Of a stretch of 64,000 nt of DNA, positions 16,872 through 26,599 are shown piece after piece. The stretch covers positions 21,251 to 85,250 of the forward strand of contig JBJHBJ010000014.1 in assembly GCA_050485425.1 (NCBI GenBank), written 5' to 3'. The stretch comes from LSCE01 sp050485425. GTDB taxonomy: Bacteria > Pseudomonadota > Gammaproteobacteria > Nitrococcales > Aquisalimonadaceae. Made by a program: the position numbers and the translations under genes. Positions within the stretch are counted from its first letter, which is position 1. Every line of letters begins with the position of its first letter. The notes beneath the pieces were generated by a model. It worked only from the letters and a program-made list of their open reading frames with translations, did no database searches and was not told where the DNA came from.

Positions 16872-19800
16872 ATGAGCAACGCCGTGCAACATCCGCTGAA
16901 ACCCTCACTACCCCGGCAGCCGGGTCGCACGCTCCGCTGGGCCGGACTCCGCGGCAGCGCCCCCGCGCTTGCCCTCTGGCAAGCCGTGCAGCGCGAGGAT
17001 GCCGGCCTGATGCTCGCCGTCACCGCCTCCAGCCAGGAAGCCCAGCAACTGGAGACGGAGTTGCGGTTCTACGCCGGCAAGCAGGCAGCCGAGGCCATAC
17101 ACAGCCTGCCCGACTGGGAAACGCTGCCCTATGACGTGTTCTCGCCCCATCAGGACATCGTCTCCCAGCGGCTCGCCACCCTGCATCGGCTTCCAACCCT
17201 GGAACAGGGCATTCTGATCGTTCCTGCCGCCACGTTGATGCAGCGCCTTGCCCCGCGGTCCTATCTGGACGGGACCGCTTTCCTGCTCTCCACCGGCGAC
17301 GGGCTGGAGCTTGACGCCACGCGGGAGCGGCTGGAGCGGGCTGGCTACCGCTGCGTGCCCGAAGTCATGGAGCACGGTGAATTCGCCGTCCGTGGGGCTC
17401 TGCTGGACCTTTTCCCCATGGGCAGCCCTCACCCCTATCGTATCGACCTGTTCGACGATGAGGTGGATACCATCCGGGTGTTCGATCCGGAAACCCAGCG
17501 CAGCACGCACAAGGTGGAACGGATCGCGCTGCTTCCAGGCCGCGAATTCCCGGTAGATGAGCAGGCCATCGCACTGTTTCGCCGACAGTTTCGTGCCCGC
17601 TTCGAGGGCGACCCCACGCGCAGCCTGATCTACCGTGAAGTCAGCGACGGCGTCATGCCGAATGGCATCGAGTACTATCTGCCGCTGTTTTTCGAGCAGA
17701 CCTCGACCCTGTTCGACTACCTGCCCTCCCGTACCTGCCTGTTCCTGACCGAGGGCGTCCATCCGGCCGTACGGGAGCTGTGGGACGAGATCGACCATCG
17801 CTACGAACAACGCCGTCACGACCAGGACCGCCCGCTGCTGCCGCCGGACGCCCTGTACATCGAACCCGGGGAGCTTGAGGCGCGCTTTACCGGCTCCACG
17901 CTGGTGGAACTGTACCAGGAGGACGATCAGGCACTCTCCCAGGGACCGGCATCCGGAGTGATTCGCTACGCCACCGACGACCTGCCGCCGCTGGCCCTGC
18001 ACGGCTCCGCTCAGGACGAACGGACGCCGCTGGCGGATTTCCTGGCGGCGCGGAATGGCCGCGTCTTGTTTGTCGCCGAAACCCCGGGACATCGGGAATC
18101 GCTGCTGGAAACACTGCAAGCCCTGGACATCCGGCCGAACGAGGTGGCGGATTGGCCGGCGTTCCTGAACGCCGACATTTCCCTGGCTATCACCGTCTCG
18201 CCGCTGGAACGCAGCCTGGTACTGCGCGAGCCTGAAGTCACGGTTATTACCGAGGCCGCCCTGCTGGGCAATCGCGCCCAGCAACGCCGCCGCCGTCGCC
18301 GCCAGGAACGTGACCCGGCGCTGATGATTCGTGATCTCAATGATTTGCGTATTGGTGCTCCGGTTGTTCATGAAGATCACGGGGTCGGTCGATACCTGGG
18401 GTTGCAACGACTGGACGTGGGCGATTACCCCACCGAGTTCCTCACCCTGGAATACGCCGGCGGCGACAAGCTGTACGTGCCGGTTGCATCGCTGAACCTG
18501 ATCAGCCGCTATACCGGCGCCGAGGACGCGCACGCGCCGCTGCACCGGCTGGGCAGCGATCACTGGGAAAAGGCCAGGCGCCGCGCAGCGGAAAAGGTCA
18601 AGGACGTGGCCGCGGAACTGCTCGACCTGTATGCCCGGCGCGCTGCGCGGGAAGGCAAGTCCATCCGGTGTTCGGTCGAGGAATACCAGCGGTTTGCCGA
18701 CGCCTTCCCGTTCGAGGAGACACCGGACCAGCAGGATGCCATCGACGCCGTCATTCAGGACCTGGCGTCTTCGCAGCCCATGGACCGCGTGGTCTGCGGC
18801 GACGTCGGCTTCGGCAAGACCGAAGTGGCCATGCGCGCCGCCTTCGTCGCCGTCCAGGGCGGTCATCAGGTCATCATCCTGGTGCCCACCACCCTGCTCG
18901 CGCAGCAGCACTTCCAGAACTTCCGCGACCGCTTTGCCGACTGGCCGATCAAGGTGGAATCGCTGTCACGCTTCAACAGCACGAAGGACCAGGCGGCCAC
19001 GCTGGAAGGGCTGAGGGACGGCAAGGTGGACATCGTCATTGGCACCCACAAGCTGCTGCAAAGCGGCTTGCAGGCGAAGAGCCTGGGCCTGGTGATCATC
19101 GACGAGGAACACCGTTTCGGCGTGCAGCAGAAGGAACGGCTGAAGCAACTGCGGGCGGAAGTGGACCTGCTGACACTGACCGCCACGCCGATCCCCCGCA
19201 CGCTGAACATGGCGCTCTCCGGTATGCGCGATCTGTCCATCATCGCCACGCCACCGGCGCGCCGGCTGGCGGTGAAGACCTTCGTCAACGAATGGAATGA
19301 CGCACTGATCCAGGAAGCCTTCCTGCGCGAGCTCAAGCGTGGCGGCCAGGTCTATTTCCTGCACAATGACGTGCAGAGCATCGAACGCATCGGCAACCAG
19401 CTACACGAACTGGTGCCCCATGCCCGGATCGGCATTGCCCATGGCCAGATGCCGGAACGCGAACTCGAACGCGTGATGCTGGAGTTCTACCACCAGCGCT
19501 ACAACGTGCTGCTGTGCACCACCATCATCGAATCGGGCATCGACGTGCCTACCGCGAACACCATTATCATCAACCGTGCCGACCGGTTCGGGCTGGCACA
19601 GTTGCACCAGATGCGGGGCCGCGTCGGCCGCTCCCACCACCGTGCCTACGCCTATCTGATCGCACCCCACCACCGCGCCATGACCGCGGATGCGGCGAAA
19701 CGGCTGGAGGCCATTTCCGCACACGACGATCTTGGCGTGGGCTTCCTGCTGGCCAGCCACGATCTGGAGATTCGTGGTGCCGGTGAGTTGCTCGGCGCCG

Positions 19801-20360
19801 AGCAGAGCGGCCAGATCAGCGAGGTGGGGTTCAGCATGTACAACGAACTGCTGGACCGGGCCATCAAGGCGCTGCGCTCCGGCAAGGAGCCCGCTCTCGA
19901 CCAGCCGCTGCACCACGGCGCCGAAGTGGACCTGCGCATCCCTGCCCTGCTGCCGGAGGACTATCTCCCCGACGTGCACGCACGCCTCGTGCTGTACAAG
20001 CGTATCGCCAACGCCCGCAGCAACGAACAGCTGAAGGACCTGCAGGTGGAGATGATCGACCGTTTCGGCCTGCTCCCCGATGCGGCGAAGAACCTGTTCC
20101 GCACCGCAGCGGTCAAACTCGAGGCGGAACCGCTGGGCATCCGCAAGATCGAGCTGGGGCCGGACGGCGGCGCCCTGACCTTCGGCACCGAAACCCGGCT
20201 CGATCCGGCCGCGCTGGTGGCGCTGATCCAGAGCGCACCTGACGTCTACAGGCTGGAGGGCCAGAAACGTCTGCGCATCCGCCGCAAACTGTCGGACCCG
20301 GAGCAACGGTTTGCACTGCTGAACAAACTGTTGAATGATCTGCGGCTGGAAGCCGCCTGA
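16872..20360 (+). CDS. mfd: transcription-repair coupling factor Mfd
   Basis: 1162 residues from ATG 16872, the usual length. It removes RNA polymerase stalled at DNA damage and recruits UvrA. The N-terminal UvrB-like module contains DVFSPHQDIVSQRL. The RNA-polymerase-interacting CarD-like domain begins near GAPVVHEDHGVGRYLGL. The RecG-like translocase has Walker A GDVGFGKTEVA at about 643, the DEEH box at 744-747, TATPIPRTL and the later QMRGRVGRS. The C-terminal TRCF domain is complete. A longer frame to 16773 overlaps the upstream gene and is rejected. Confidence 0.97.
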   Translation: MSNAVQHPLKPSLPRQPGRTLRWAGLRGSAPALALWQAVQREDAGLMLAVTASSQEAQQLETELRFYAGKQAAEAIHSLPDWETLPYDVFSPHQDIVSQRLATLHRLPTLEQGILIVPAATLMQRLAPRSYLDGTAFLLSTGDGLELDATRERLERAGYRCVPEVMEHGEFAVRGALLDLFPMGSPHPYRIDLFDDEVDTIRVFDPETQRSTHKVERIALLPGREFPVDEQAIALFRRQFRARFEGDPTRSLIYREVSDGVMPNGIEYYLPLFFEQTSTLFDYLPSRTCLFLTEGVHPAVRELWDEIDHRYEQRRHDQDRPLLPPDALYIEPGELEARFTGSTLVELYQEDDQALSQGPASGVIRYATDDLPPLALHGSAQDERTPLADFLAARNGRVLFVAETPGHRESLLETLQALDIRPNEVADWPAFLNADISLAITVSPLERSLVLREPEVTVITEAALLGNRAQQRRRRRRQERDPALMIRDLNDLRIGAPVVHEDHGVGRYLGLQRLDVGDYPTEFLTLEYAGGDKLYVPVASLNLISRYTGAEDAHAPLHRLGSDHWEKARRRAAEKVKDVAAELLDLYARRAAREGKSIRCSVEEYQRFADAFPFEETPDQQDAIDAVIQDLASSQPMDRVVCGDVGFGKTEVAMRAAFVAVQGGHQVIILVPTTLLAQQHFQNFRDRFADWPIKVESLSRFNSTKDQAATLEGLRDGKVDIVIGTHKLLQSGLQAKSLGLVIIDEEHRFGVQQKERLKQLRAEVDLLTLTATPIPRTLNMALSGMRDLSIIATPPARRLAVKTFVNEWNDALIQEAFLRELKRGGQVYFLHNDVQSIERIGNQLHELVPHARIGIAHGQMPERELERVMLEFYHQRYNVLLCTTIIESGIDVPTANTIIINRADRFGLAQLHQMRGRVGRSHHRAYAYLIAPHHRAMTADAAKRLEAISAHDDLGVGFLLASHDLEIRGAGELLGAEQSGQISEVGFSMYNELLDRAIKALRSGKEPALDQPLHHGAEVDLRIPALLPEDYLPDVHARLVLYKRIANARSNEQLKDLQVEMIDRFGLLPDAAKNLFRTAAVKLEAEPLGIRKIELGPDGGALTFGTETRLDPAALVALIQSAPDVYRLEGQKRLRIRRKLSDPEQRFALLNKLLNDLRLEAA

Positions 20361-20380
20361 AACGGACGCATGGGGGTCCG

Positions 20381-21148
20381 ATGCTCAAACGCCTGATCAA
20401 TCTTCCCCGCCGCGGCGCTGCAAAGGGCAGTACCCGGCTGGCAAACCCGCTGCTGGTCCTGTTGCTGGCGGTATCGCTGCTGCCGGTCCCGGCGACGGCG
20501 GACCAGGAGCTGTACGACGTCGAAATCATCGTCTTCCGCCATCTGGACAGCGGTGGCCTGCGCTCGGGGGAGCGCTGGCCCCGGACCGTGCCGGCCAACG
20601 TCCATGACCGTTACGCGGAGCTGCAGAGCAACGTGACGCCCGGCCCGGAGGTGTTCCTCCGGCTGGGCGACAACAGCCTGAACCTTCGCGACACCGCCAG
20701 GCGGCTGCAGCAGGATTCCGGCTACGAGGTGATCACGCACATCGCCTGGCGCCAGCCCGGGCTCAGTGAACAGGACTCCGTCGCCGTTGCCTTTCCGCTG
20801 GGAAGTCAGCCGCCGCGTGCGGATGGCGACCGGGATACCGTCGTGAACGGAATGCGCTCGGAAGATGACGAAACCCGCGCCATGGCCTTCCTCCGCCCGC
20901 CCACCGGCCTGTCCGGCCAGATCAGGATCGCCCGCGAGCGATTCCTGCACGCCGATGTGGACCTGCGCTATGTCGAGGAAGGGAGAAGCCGGCGGGGCGA
21001 AAGCCGGCAGGCGGCACTATCGCAATTTGACGACTTTCCGCCGGTCATCCTGATGCAGGAACGTCGCCGCATGCGCAGTGACCAGTTGCATTACCTGGAT
21101 CACCCGGTGCTGGGCGTTCTGATCCGGATCACCCGCGCCGACGGTTGA
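20381..21148 (+). CDS. csiV: CsiV family periplasmic protein
   Basis: 255 residues with a signal peptide (hydrophobic LLVLLLAVSLLPVPATA, cleavage near residue 41). The mature N-terminus ELYDVEIIVFRHL is the CsiV hallmark, and the C-terminus ends with MRSDQLHYLDHPVLGVLIRI. The position directly after mfd is conserved in pseudomonad-like genomes. The family is described as peptidoglycan-binding (CsiV of Cellvibrio/Shewanella relatives); the actual role here is inferred. It lies 20 bp after mfd, so it is probably co-transcribed, and converges on mtnP. Confidence 0.82.
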   Translation: MLKRLINLPRRGAAKGSTRLANPLLVLLLAVSLLPVPATADQELYDVEIIVFRHLDSGGLRSGERWPRTVPANVHDRYAELQSNVTPGPEVFLRLGDNSLNLRDTARRLQQDSGYEVITHIAWRQPGLSEQDSVAVAFPLGSQPPRADGDRDTVVNGMRSEDDETRAMAFLRPPTGLSGQIRIARERFLHADVDLRYVEEGRSRRGESRQAALSQFDDFPPVILMQERRRMRSDQLHYLDHPVLGVLIRITRADG

Positions 21149-21169
21149 CCGCCGGCACCGCGGCACCGC

Positions 21170-21907
21170 TCAGATCGACGGGATCAGTTCGCCCAGCAGT
21201 GCCCGCACGCGTTCCATCCCCAGTCGCAGGTTCTGGTCGATGTCTTCCATGGTGATCGCCTCGCTGTGCAGTCCGGCCGCCCAGTTGGCCACCACGGCAC
21301 AGGCAGCGTAGGCAACGCCCAGTTCCCGCGCCAGCGCAGCTTCCGGCATGCCCGTCATGCCGACCAGATCGCAGCCATCCTGGCGCAACCGCCGGATCTC
21401 CGCGGCCGTCTCCAGGCGCGGGCCCTGCGTGGCCCCGTACGTGCCCCGGTCCGCCAGATCGAGCTTCGCTCTGGCACCGGCCTCGATCATCAGCTTGCGC
21501 AACGCCGGATCGTAGGGGTAGGTGAAGTCGATATGGGTGACGTGGGTCAGGTCATCCTCGAATAGCGTATGCGAGCGCGAGTAGGTGTAGTCGATGATCT
21601 GGTCCGGAACCACCAGCCGCGCCGGCGCCATGGCGTCGGTGATGCCGCCCACGGCCGCCACCGCGATCAGGCGTTCCACGCCCAGGTGCTTGAGAGCCCA
21701 CAGATTGGCCCGGTAGTTGACCTTGTGCGGCGGAATCGTGTGGCCGTAGCCATGACGGGCCAGGAACAACACCTCGCGACCATGAAACAGACCGTGGGTG
21801 ATCGGCCCGGACGGTTCTCCGTAGGGTGTGTGCACCACCTCGCGGCGCTGGATTGCCAGCCCCTTCAACGAGGTCAGCCCGGTGCCTCCGATAATCGCAA
21901 CCGTCAT
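21170..21907 (-). CDS. mtnP: S-methyl-5'-thioinosine phosphorylase
   Basis: 245 residues, the length of the Pseudomonas enzyme. Purine nucleoside phosphorylase family II: IIGGTGL phosphate loop, FLARHGYGHTIPPHKVNYRAN and TGMPEAALARELGVAYA. In pseudomonads this enzyme prefers methylthioinosine over methylthioadenosine; the gene beside it (hpt) uses the hypoxanthine released, which supports that assignment. ATG 21907 is chosen because the family begins TVAIIGGTG; the longer frame to 21967 runs into hpt. Methylthioadenosine phosphorylase is the alternative. Confidence 0.87.
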   Translation of the reverse strand: MTVAIIGGTGLTSLKGLAIQRREVVHTPYGEPSGPITHGLFHGREVLFLARHGYGHTIPPHKVNYRANLWALKHLGVERLIAVAAVGGITDAMAPARLVVPDQIIDYTYSRSHTLFEDDLTHVTHIDFTYPYDPALRKLMIEAGARAKLDLADRGTYGATQGPRLETAAEIRRLRQDGCDLVGMTGMPEAALARELGVAYAACAVVANWAAGLHSEAITMEDIDQNLRLGMERVRALLGELIPSI

Positions 21908-21932
21908 TGTCTGTCTCCCCAGTCCTTGCTGA

Positions 21933-22481
21933 TCAGTGATCGGCGACGGCGTAGATGCCGGGCGCATTACGCAGCATTTCCTTGTAGTCCATGCCGCTGC
22001 CGAACACGTAACGGTCGCCGGTGGTCAGCCCGATATACTCTGCGGCCACCTCCGGGTGGCAGCGATCATGCTCCTTTTTGACCAGCACCGCTGTCACCAC
22101 ACGCCTGGCGCCCTGCGCGTAGCAATCATCGATGATCCCCCGCAGGGTATGCCCCTCGTCCAGAATGTCGTCGACGATCAGCACCGTGCGGCCCTGCAAA
22201 GGCGTCCGTGGCCGGGCAATCCAGTGCAGGTCGCCTCCCGAGGTCTCGCCGCGGTAGCGGGTGGCATGCACATAGTCCACTTCCAGCGGAAAACCCAGTT
22301 TCGGCAACAGCCGGCCGGCCGGCACCAGCCCGCCGATCATCACGCACAGCACCAGCGGCAGCTCGTCGCCCAGATCGGCGGTGATGGCCTGTGCCATGCG
22401 GTCCAGTGCTGCCTCCACCTGGTTGTCATCATACAGCCTGTCGGCGGCGGCCAGCGCCGCCGTGGTCTCGTCTCGATTCAT
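21933..22481 (-). CDS. hpt: hypoxanthine(-guanine) phosphoribosyltransferase
   Basis: 182 residues. The PRPP-binding motif VLIVDDILDEGHTL is intact, and EVDYVHATRYRGETSGG is the flexible loop region. The C-terminal YVFGSGMDYKEMLRNAPGIYAV is typical of HPRT from this group. It converts hypoxanthine or guanine with PRPP to IMP or GMP in the cytosol. It is first in an operon with mtnP (25-bp gap), and the product of MtnP is its substrate. Confidence 0.92.
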   Translation of the reverse strand: MNRDETTAALAAADRLYDDNQVEAALDRMAQAITADLGDELPLVLCVMIGGLVPAGRLLPKLGFPLEVDYVHATRYRGETSGGDLHWIARPRTPLQGRTVLIVDDILDEGHTLRGIIDDCYAQGARRVVTAVLVKKEHDRCHPEVAAEYIGLTTGDRYVFGSGMDYKEMLRNAPGIYAVADH

Positions 22482-22651
22482 TGCCTGTATCCCGATGCTC
22501 CCGCGCTACCCGGATGGAATCACAAAGTGGCTCGCCGCTCCACCGCTGACAGCCGCTTCCGTCAGGCGAAGCCGCGCACGATACAACAATTCGGCGCCCG
22601 CATGTAACGGGATCACGACAAAATCCGGGAAATCATGTACCCTTTGCGCCC

Positions 22652-24013
22652 ATGAATAATGACCTGAGTTCAGACATTTCCTTCAAGTCCCTCGGACTGA
22701 CCCCATCCCTGCTGGACAGCCTGGACGAGGCGGGCTTCACGCACTGCACCCCGATCCAGGCTGCCACGCTGCCGCTGATCCTGAAAAAGCGCGATGTGGC
22801 AGGCCAGGCGCAGACCGGTACCGGCAAGTCCGCCGCCTTCCTGCTGGGGACCATGCACTACCTGATGGAGACACCGGTCGAGGAGGACAAGGTCGGCCCC
22901 TGGGCGCTGATGCTCGCCCCGACCCGCGAGTTGGCACTGCAGATCCAGAAGGATGCCGAGCTGCTCGGCCGGTTTACCGGCCTTAAGTCGGTGGCCATCT
23001 ACGGCGGCACCGGTTACGAGCAGCAGCGCAAGGCCCTGCAGGACGGCGTCGACATCATCGTCGGCACCCCGGGTCGCATCATCGACTTCTTCAAGCAGGG
23101 CGTGTTCAAGCTGAGCAACATCGAAGTGGTCGTCCTGGATGAGGCCGACCGCATGTTCGATCTGGGCTTCATCGATGACATCCGCTACCTGCTGCGACGC
23201 ATGCCACCACCGGACAAGCGCATCAATCTGCTATTCTCCGCCACGCTGTCCCAGCGTGTGCTGGAGCTGGCCTACGAGCACATGAATGATCCGGAAACGG
23301 TGCGCATCGAGCCCGAGCAGGTCACCGCGCAGAAGGTCACCCAGAAGCTCTACCATGTGGCCAAGGAAGAAAAAATCCCGCTGCTGCTGGGCCTGCTGAA
23401 TTCCCACGACCCGCGCCGCACCATCGTGTTCGTGAACACCAAGCGCGGCGCCGACATGGTGACCGGATACCTGCGCGGCAACGGCTTCGACGCCCAGGTC
23501 ATTTCCGGCGACATTCCGCAGAACAAGCGTCAGGCACTGCTGAAACGTTTCCAGGACGGCGAGTTGCCGATCCTGGTCGCCACCGACGTGGCTGCACGCG
23601 GGCTCCATATCCCCGGCGTCAGCCATGTCATCAACTTCGACCTGCCGCAGGAAGCGGAAGACTACGTTCACCGCATCGGCCGGACCGCCCGTGCGGGAGC
23701 CAGCGGCGACGCCATCAGCCTGGCCTGCGACGAGTACGTATATTCGCTGCCGGACATCGAGGCTTACATCGAGCAGAAGATCCCGTCCACCTTTGCCGAT
23801 GCCAGCATGATGGTCACGGATCCGAAGCCGCCGGAAAAGATGGAGCGGCGCACGCCGGCGGGTGGTCCGCGCGGACGCCGCAGCGGCGGCGGCGGGCAAC
23901 GGAGCCGCAGTAGCGGCGGGTCACGCCGCCGGGGCAATGGCGGCGGGAGCAGCGACGGCGGCGGCAACGGGAGCGGCCGCCCGGAACCCCGCAACCCGGT
24001 CGAAACTGACTGA
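22652..24013 (+). CDS. rhlB: DEAD-box RNA helicase, RhlB-like
   Basis: 453 residues. Helicase motifs in order: Q-motif FTHCTPIQAATLP, motif I AQTGTGKS (Ser where Thr is more common), PTRELALQI, TPGR, DEAD, SAT, IVFVNTKRGA and HRIGRTARAG. After about residue 390 there is a disordered Gly/Arg/Ser-rich tail (GGGGQRSRSSGGSRRRG), suited to RNA or RNase E binding. RhlB unwinds RNA for the degradosome, and rne lies in the same window. RhlE-type helicases are the alternative, but the order and tail fit RhlB better. It is divergent from hpt with a 170-bp gap. Confidence 0.85.
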   Translation: MNNDLSSDISFKSLGLTPSLLDSLDEAGFTHCTPIQAATLPLILKKRDVAGQAQTGTGKSAAFLLGTMHYLMETPVEEDKVGPWALMLAPTRELALQIQKDAELLGRFTGLKSVAIYGGTGYEQQRKALQDGVDIIVGTPGRIIDFFKQGVFKLSNIEVVVLDEADRMFDLGFIDDIRYLLRRMPPPDKRINLLFSATLSQRVLELAYEHMNDPETVRIEPEQVTAQKVTQKLYHVAKEEKIPLLLGLLNSHDPRRTIVFVNTKRGADMVTGYLRGNGFDAQVISGDIPQNKRQALLKRFQDGELPILVATDVAARGLHIPGVSHVINFDLPQEAEDYVHRIGRTARAGASGDAISLACDEYVYSLPDIEAYIEQKIPSTFADASMMVTDPKPPEKMERRTPAGGPRGRRSGGGGQRSRSSGGSRRRGNGGGSSDGGGNGSGRPEPRNPVETD

Positions 24014-24080
24014 CCCGCCCGTCCTCGTCCTCCGTCATGCCGTCCGGCGGATCGGTCGTCTGGACGGCACATCACACCCG

Positions 24081-25355
24081 CTACTCCCCGCCGCCGGCGA
24101 CCCGCAGGGTCTCCGGCAACGTGAAATACGGTGCCGTCGCTCCTCTCGTGTCCCGTGCCTTGCGCAGTTCCTCCCTCGCCACGACGCCCAGGTGCACCTC
24201 GTCCGGGCCATCCAGAAAACGCATTGCCCGTCCCCAGGTCCACAGGTAACTGAGCGGCGTATCAGGCGTCAGTCCCATGGCGCCGAAGACCTGCATGGCC
24301 CTGTCGACGATGCGCGTCTGCAGGCGGGCAGCCACGACCTTGATCCCCGATACCGCCGTGCGCGCGGCCTTGGCGCCCTGCGTATCGATCTGCCAGGCCG
24401 CCTGCAACACCAGCAGCCGCGCCTGGTCGATTTCCAGCCGGGATTCGGCAATCCAGTCACGGACATTGCCACGATCCGACAGATACTGGCCGAAGGTCCG
24501 GCGCTCGCCGGCGCGCTCCCGCATCAGTTCCAGCGCCACCTCGCACTGGCCGATCGAGCGCATGCAATGATGGATGCGTCCCGGGCCCAGTCGCGCCTGG
24601 GCCATGGCGAACCCCGCCCCCTCCTCGCCCAGCAGGTTTTCCGCCGGTACGCGCACGTTGCGGAATACCAGTTCGCAATGCCCTTCCGGAGAGTGGTAGT
24701 GCATGATCGGAATATTCCGCACCAGCTCCAGCCCCGGGCTTTCCAGGGGCACCAGCACCATGCTGTGGCGGCGGTGCGATTCGGCGTCCGGATCGGAGAC
24801 ACCCATGACGATCGCGAAACGACAGTTCGGGTGCACGGGACCGGTAATGAACCATTTGCGTCCGTTGATCACATAGTCGTCGCCATCGCGGCGGATGCTG
24901 GTCTGAATGTTGGTCGCGTCGGATGAGGCGACGTCGGGTTCGCTCATGGCGAAGCAGGAGCGCACACTGCCGTCGAACAGCGGATCCAGCCACTGCCGTC
25001 GCTGCACCGGCGTCGCAAACAGGTGCAGCAACTCCATGTTGCCGGTATCCGGGGCACTGCAGTTGAAGGCCTCGGATGCCCAGTGAACCCGCCCCATGAC
25101 CTCAGCCACCGGCGCGTAATCGAGATTGCTGAGCCCCGACCCCGGCGCCTCCTCCGGCAAGGTCGGCAGGAACAGGTTCCAGAGTCCGTCCCAGCGCGCC
25201 AGATCCTTCAGGTTCCCCATCAGTTCCAGCGGATAGCGCCCCTGCTCCACCTCCGCATGCCACTGCGCGTTGTAAGGCAGTACGTACTGCTCCATGAATG
25301 CACCGACCTGACGACGCATGTCCTCCGCGCGACGGCTGTAAGCGAAATCCATCAT
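24081..25355 (-). CDS. acyl-CoA dehydrogenase family protein
   Basis: 424 residues, FAD-dependent. The family signatures are visible: CFAMSEPDVASSDATNI (first ACAD signature), INGRKWFITGPVHPNCRFAIVMG, and QVFGAMGLTPDTPLSYLW near the C-terminus. The long N-terminal region (MEQYVLPYNAQWHAEVE) and the NLFLPTLPEEAPGSGLSNLDYAPVAE block match the ACAD10/11-like bacterial group. Substrate is unknown. ATG 25355 is preceded by GGGAG. It stands alone between convergent rhlB and divergent acpH. Confidence 0.9.
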   Translation of the reverse strand: MMDFAYSRRAEDMRRQVGAFMEQYVLPYNAQWHAEVEQGRYPLELMGNLKDLARWDGLWNLFLPTLPEEAPGSGLSNLDYAPVAEVMGRVHWASEAFNCSAPDTGNMELLHLFATPVQRRQWLDPLFDGSVRSCFAMSEPDVASSDATNIQTSIRRDGDDYVINGRKWFITGPVHPNCRFAIVMGVSDPDAESHRRHSMVLVPLESPGLELVRNIPIMHYHSPEGHCELVFRNVRVPAENLLGEEGAGFAMAQARLGPGRIHHCMRSIGQCEVALELMRERAGERRTFGQYLSDRGNVRDWIAESRLEIDQARLLVLQAAWQIDTQGAKAARTAVSGIKVVAARLQTRIVDRAMQVFGAMGLTPDTPLSYLWTWGRAMRFLDGPDEVHLGVVAREELRKARDTRGATAPYFTLPETLRVAGGGE

Positions 25356-25453
25356 GGTCTCTCCCGTTCGATATCCGGGAGCAGTGTTTCGCTTTCCGCG
25401 TCACTGCGCGATGATGCAGGTCAAGCAGAGGACAATTCCCTGGTGGCGGAAGC

Positions 25454-26080
25454 ATGAATTACCTGGCCCATCTGTATCTGGCCGACCCGGACGACGCCCA
25501 CCGCCTCGGCAACATGGCCGGGGACTGGATCAAGGGCAACCTGGAACGGCAGACTCTGCCGGAACGCGTCCTCGACGGCGCGCGCCGCCACCGCTCGGTG
25601 GACAGCTACAGTGACCGTCATCCGTTGATGGCGACCGCTCGCCTGCGCCTGCCCGAGCGTCGCCGCCGGGTTGCAGGCATCGTGCTGGACGTGCTCTGGG
25701 ACCACTTCCTGGTGCGGCACTGGAGCACGTACAGCGACCGGCCGCTGGGTGCTTTCCTCGACGATTGCTACCGCAGCCTGGAACGCATGGAGCCATACTG
25801 GCCGGAACGCGCCCGCCGCGCACTGCCGCGGATCATCGGCGAAGACTGGCTGTCCGCCTATGGCGATCTGGATGCGGTGGGGTTCAGTCTGGACCGGATT
25901 GCCCGGCGTTTCAGCCGGGATCCCGGACTGGCCGGCTCGATCCGGGACGTCCGCCGCCAGTACGATGCCCTCGAGCAGGACTTCCTCGCCTTCGACCTGT
26001 TCCACACCCCCCTGCACCGACTGGACCGGCAACTGGCCGATGGCCCTCCGGGCGAGACACAGCGGGACCACCCCGGCTAG
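25454..26080 (+). CDS. acpH: acyl carrier protein phosphodiesterase
   Basis: 208 residues. The start MNYLAHLYLADPDDAHRLGN and the block MAGDWIKGNL are the AcpH hallmarks, and HRSVDSYSDRHP and DVLWDHFLVRHW carry the HD-like metal-binding residues. The enzyme removes the 4'-phosphopantetheine arm from holo-ACP in the cytosol. It is followed after 33 bp by a small lipoprotein gene. The tail after about residue 195 is rich in polar residues and not conserved. Confidence 0.9.
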   Translation: MNYLAHLYLADPDDAHRLGNMAGDWIKGNLERQTLPERVLDGARRHRSVDSYSDRHPLMATARLRLPERRRRVAGIVLDVLWDHFLVRHWSTYSDRPLGAFLDDCYRSLERMEPYWPERARRALPRIIGEDWLSAYGDLDAVGFSLDRIARRFSRDPGLAGSIRDVRRQYDALEQDFLAFDLFHTPLHRLDRQLADGPPGETQRDHPG

Positions 26081-26113
26081 ACTGCAGGGAATTTCCAACC
26101 GCACAGGTGCACA

Positions 26114-26512
26114 ATGCCGTACATCAAGCTGCTCTTTGTTGCATTTGCGCTGATCGCCCTGGTTGCTTGCGGCGATGCGGAAAACGGGGTCGCGGACGAC
26201 CCGGCCAGCGCCTACCGTGCCTTCTTCAACGAGCTCGCCAGGGGCAATACCCAGCAGGCACTGGAAGGACTCGCGCCCGAGGGCGCACTCGGAAGCACGT
26301 TCCACGGAGCCAGCTACTACATGATGGCGCAAACCGTCGAACAGCAGTTCGAAGAGCACGGAGGCCTCCAGGAAATCGTCATCGACCGGGAAAACGATGA
26401 CGCAGAAGACGGAGTTTCCATCGAGGGCAGGCTGATCCTCCGCGACGGAACCGAGATCCACCGCCGCATTCTGTTCATCAAGGAGGGTAACCGCTGGGTG
26501 GGCAAGGTCTGA
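26114..26512 (+). CDS. small lipoprotein, DUF4878-like
   Basis: 132 residues. The lipoprotein signal ends in LVAC, with acylation expected at Cys19. The mature part has SAYRAFFNELARGNTQQALEGLAPEG, the pattern of the NTF2-like DUF4878 group, followed by alternating strands ending NRWVGKV. It is an inferred periplasmic-face lipoprotein; residue +2 is Gly, so outer-membrane sorting is likely. No function is recognised. SD AGGT lies just upstream. Confidence 0.72.
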   Translation: MPYIKLLFVAFALIALVACGDAENGVADDPASAYRAFFNELARGNTQQALEGLAPEGALGSTFHGASYYMMAQTVEQQFEEHGGLQEIVIDRENDDAEDGVSIEGRLILRDGTEIHRRILFIKEGNRWVGKV

Positions 26513-26541
26513 TGCCGGTTTCGGTCGCGCCCGAGGGTGGT

Positions 26542-26571
26542 TTGGATTCGCCACCGCACCCGCGTTATAGT
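26542..26571 (+). promoter_or_regulatory. candidate promoter for the patatin-like gene
   Basis: TTGGAT (26542-26547) and TATAGT (26566-26571) are 18 bp apart. The predicted start lies about 20 bp before the ATG at 26600. Confidence 0.45.
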
Positions 26572-26599
26572 CTGCGCCTTTCCCGCCAGGACCGATCGC

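Noticed and set aside
16908..18911. Long open frame on the minus strand opposite mfd
   Set aside because: It mirrors GC-rich mfd codons and shows no domain; mfd on the plus strand is certain.
24014..24080. Hairpin GCCGTCC / GGACGGC between rhlB and the acyl-CoA dehydrogenase
   Set aside because: The 7-bp stem has a loop of about 15 bases and no T-tract, so it is too weak to call a terminator.
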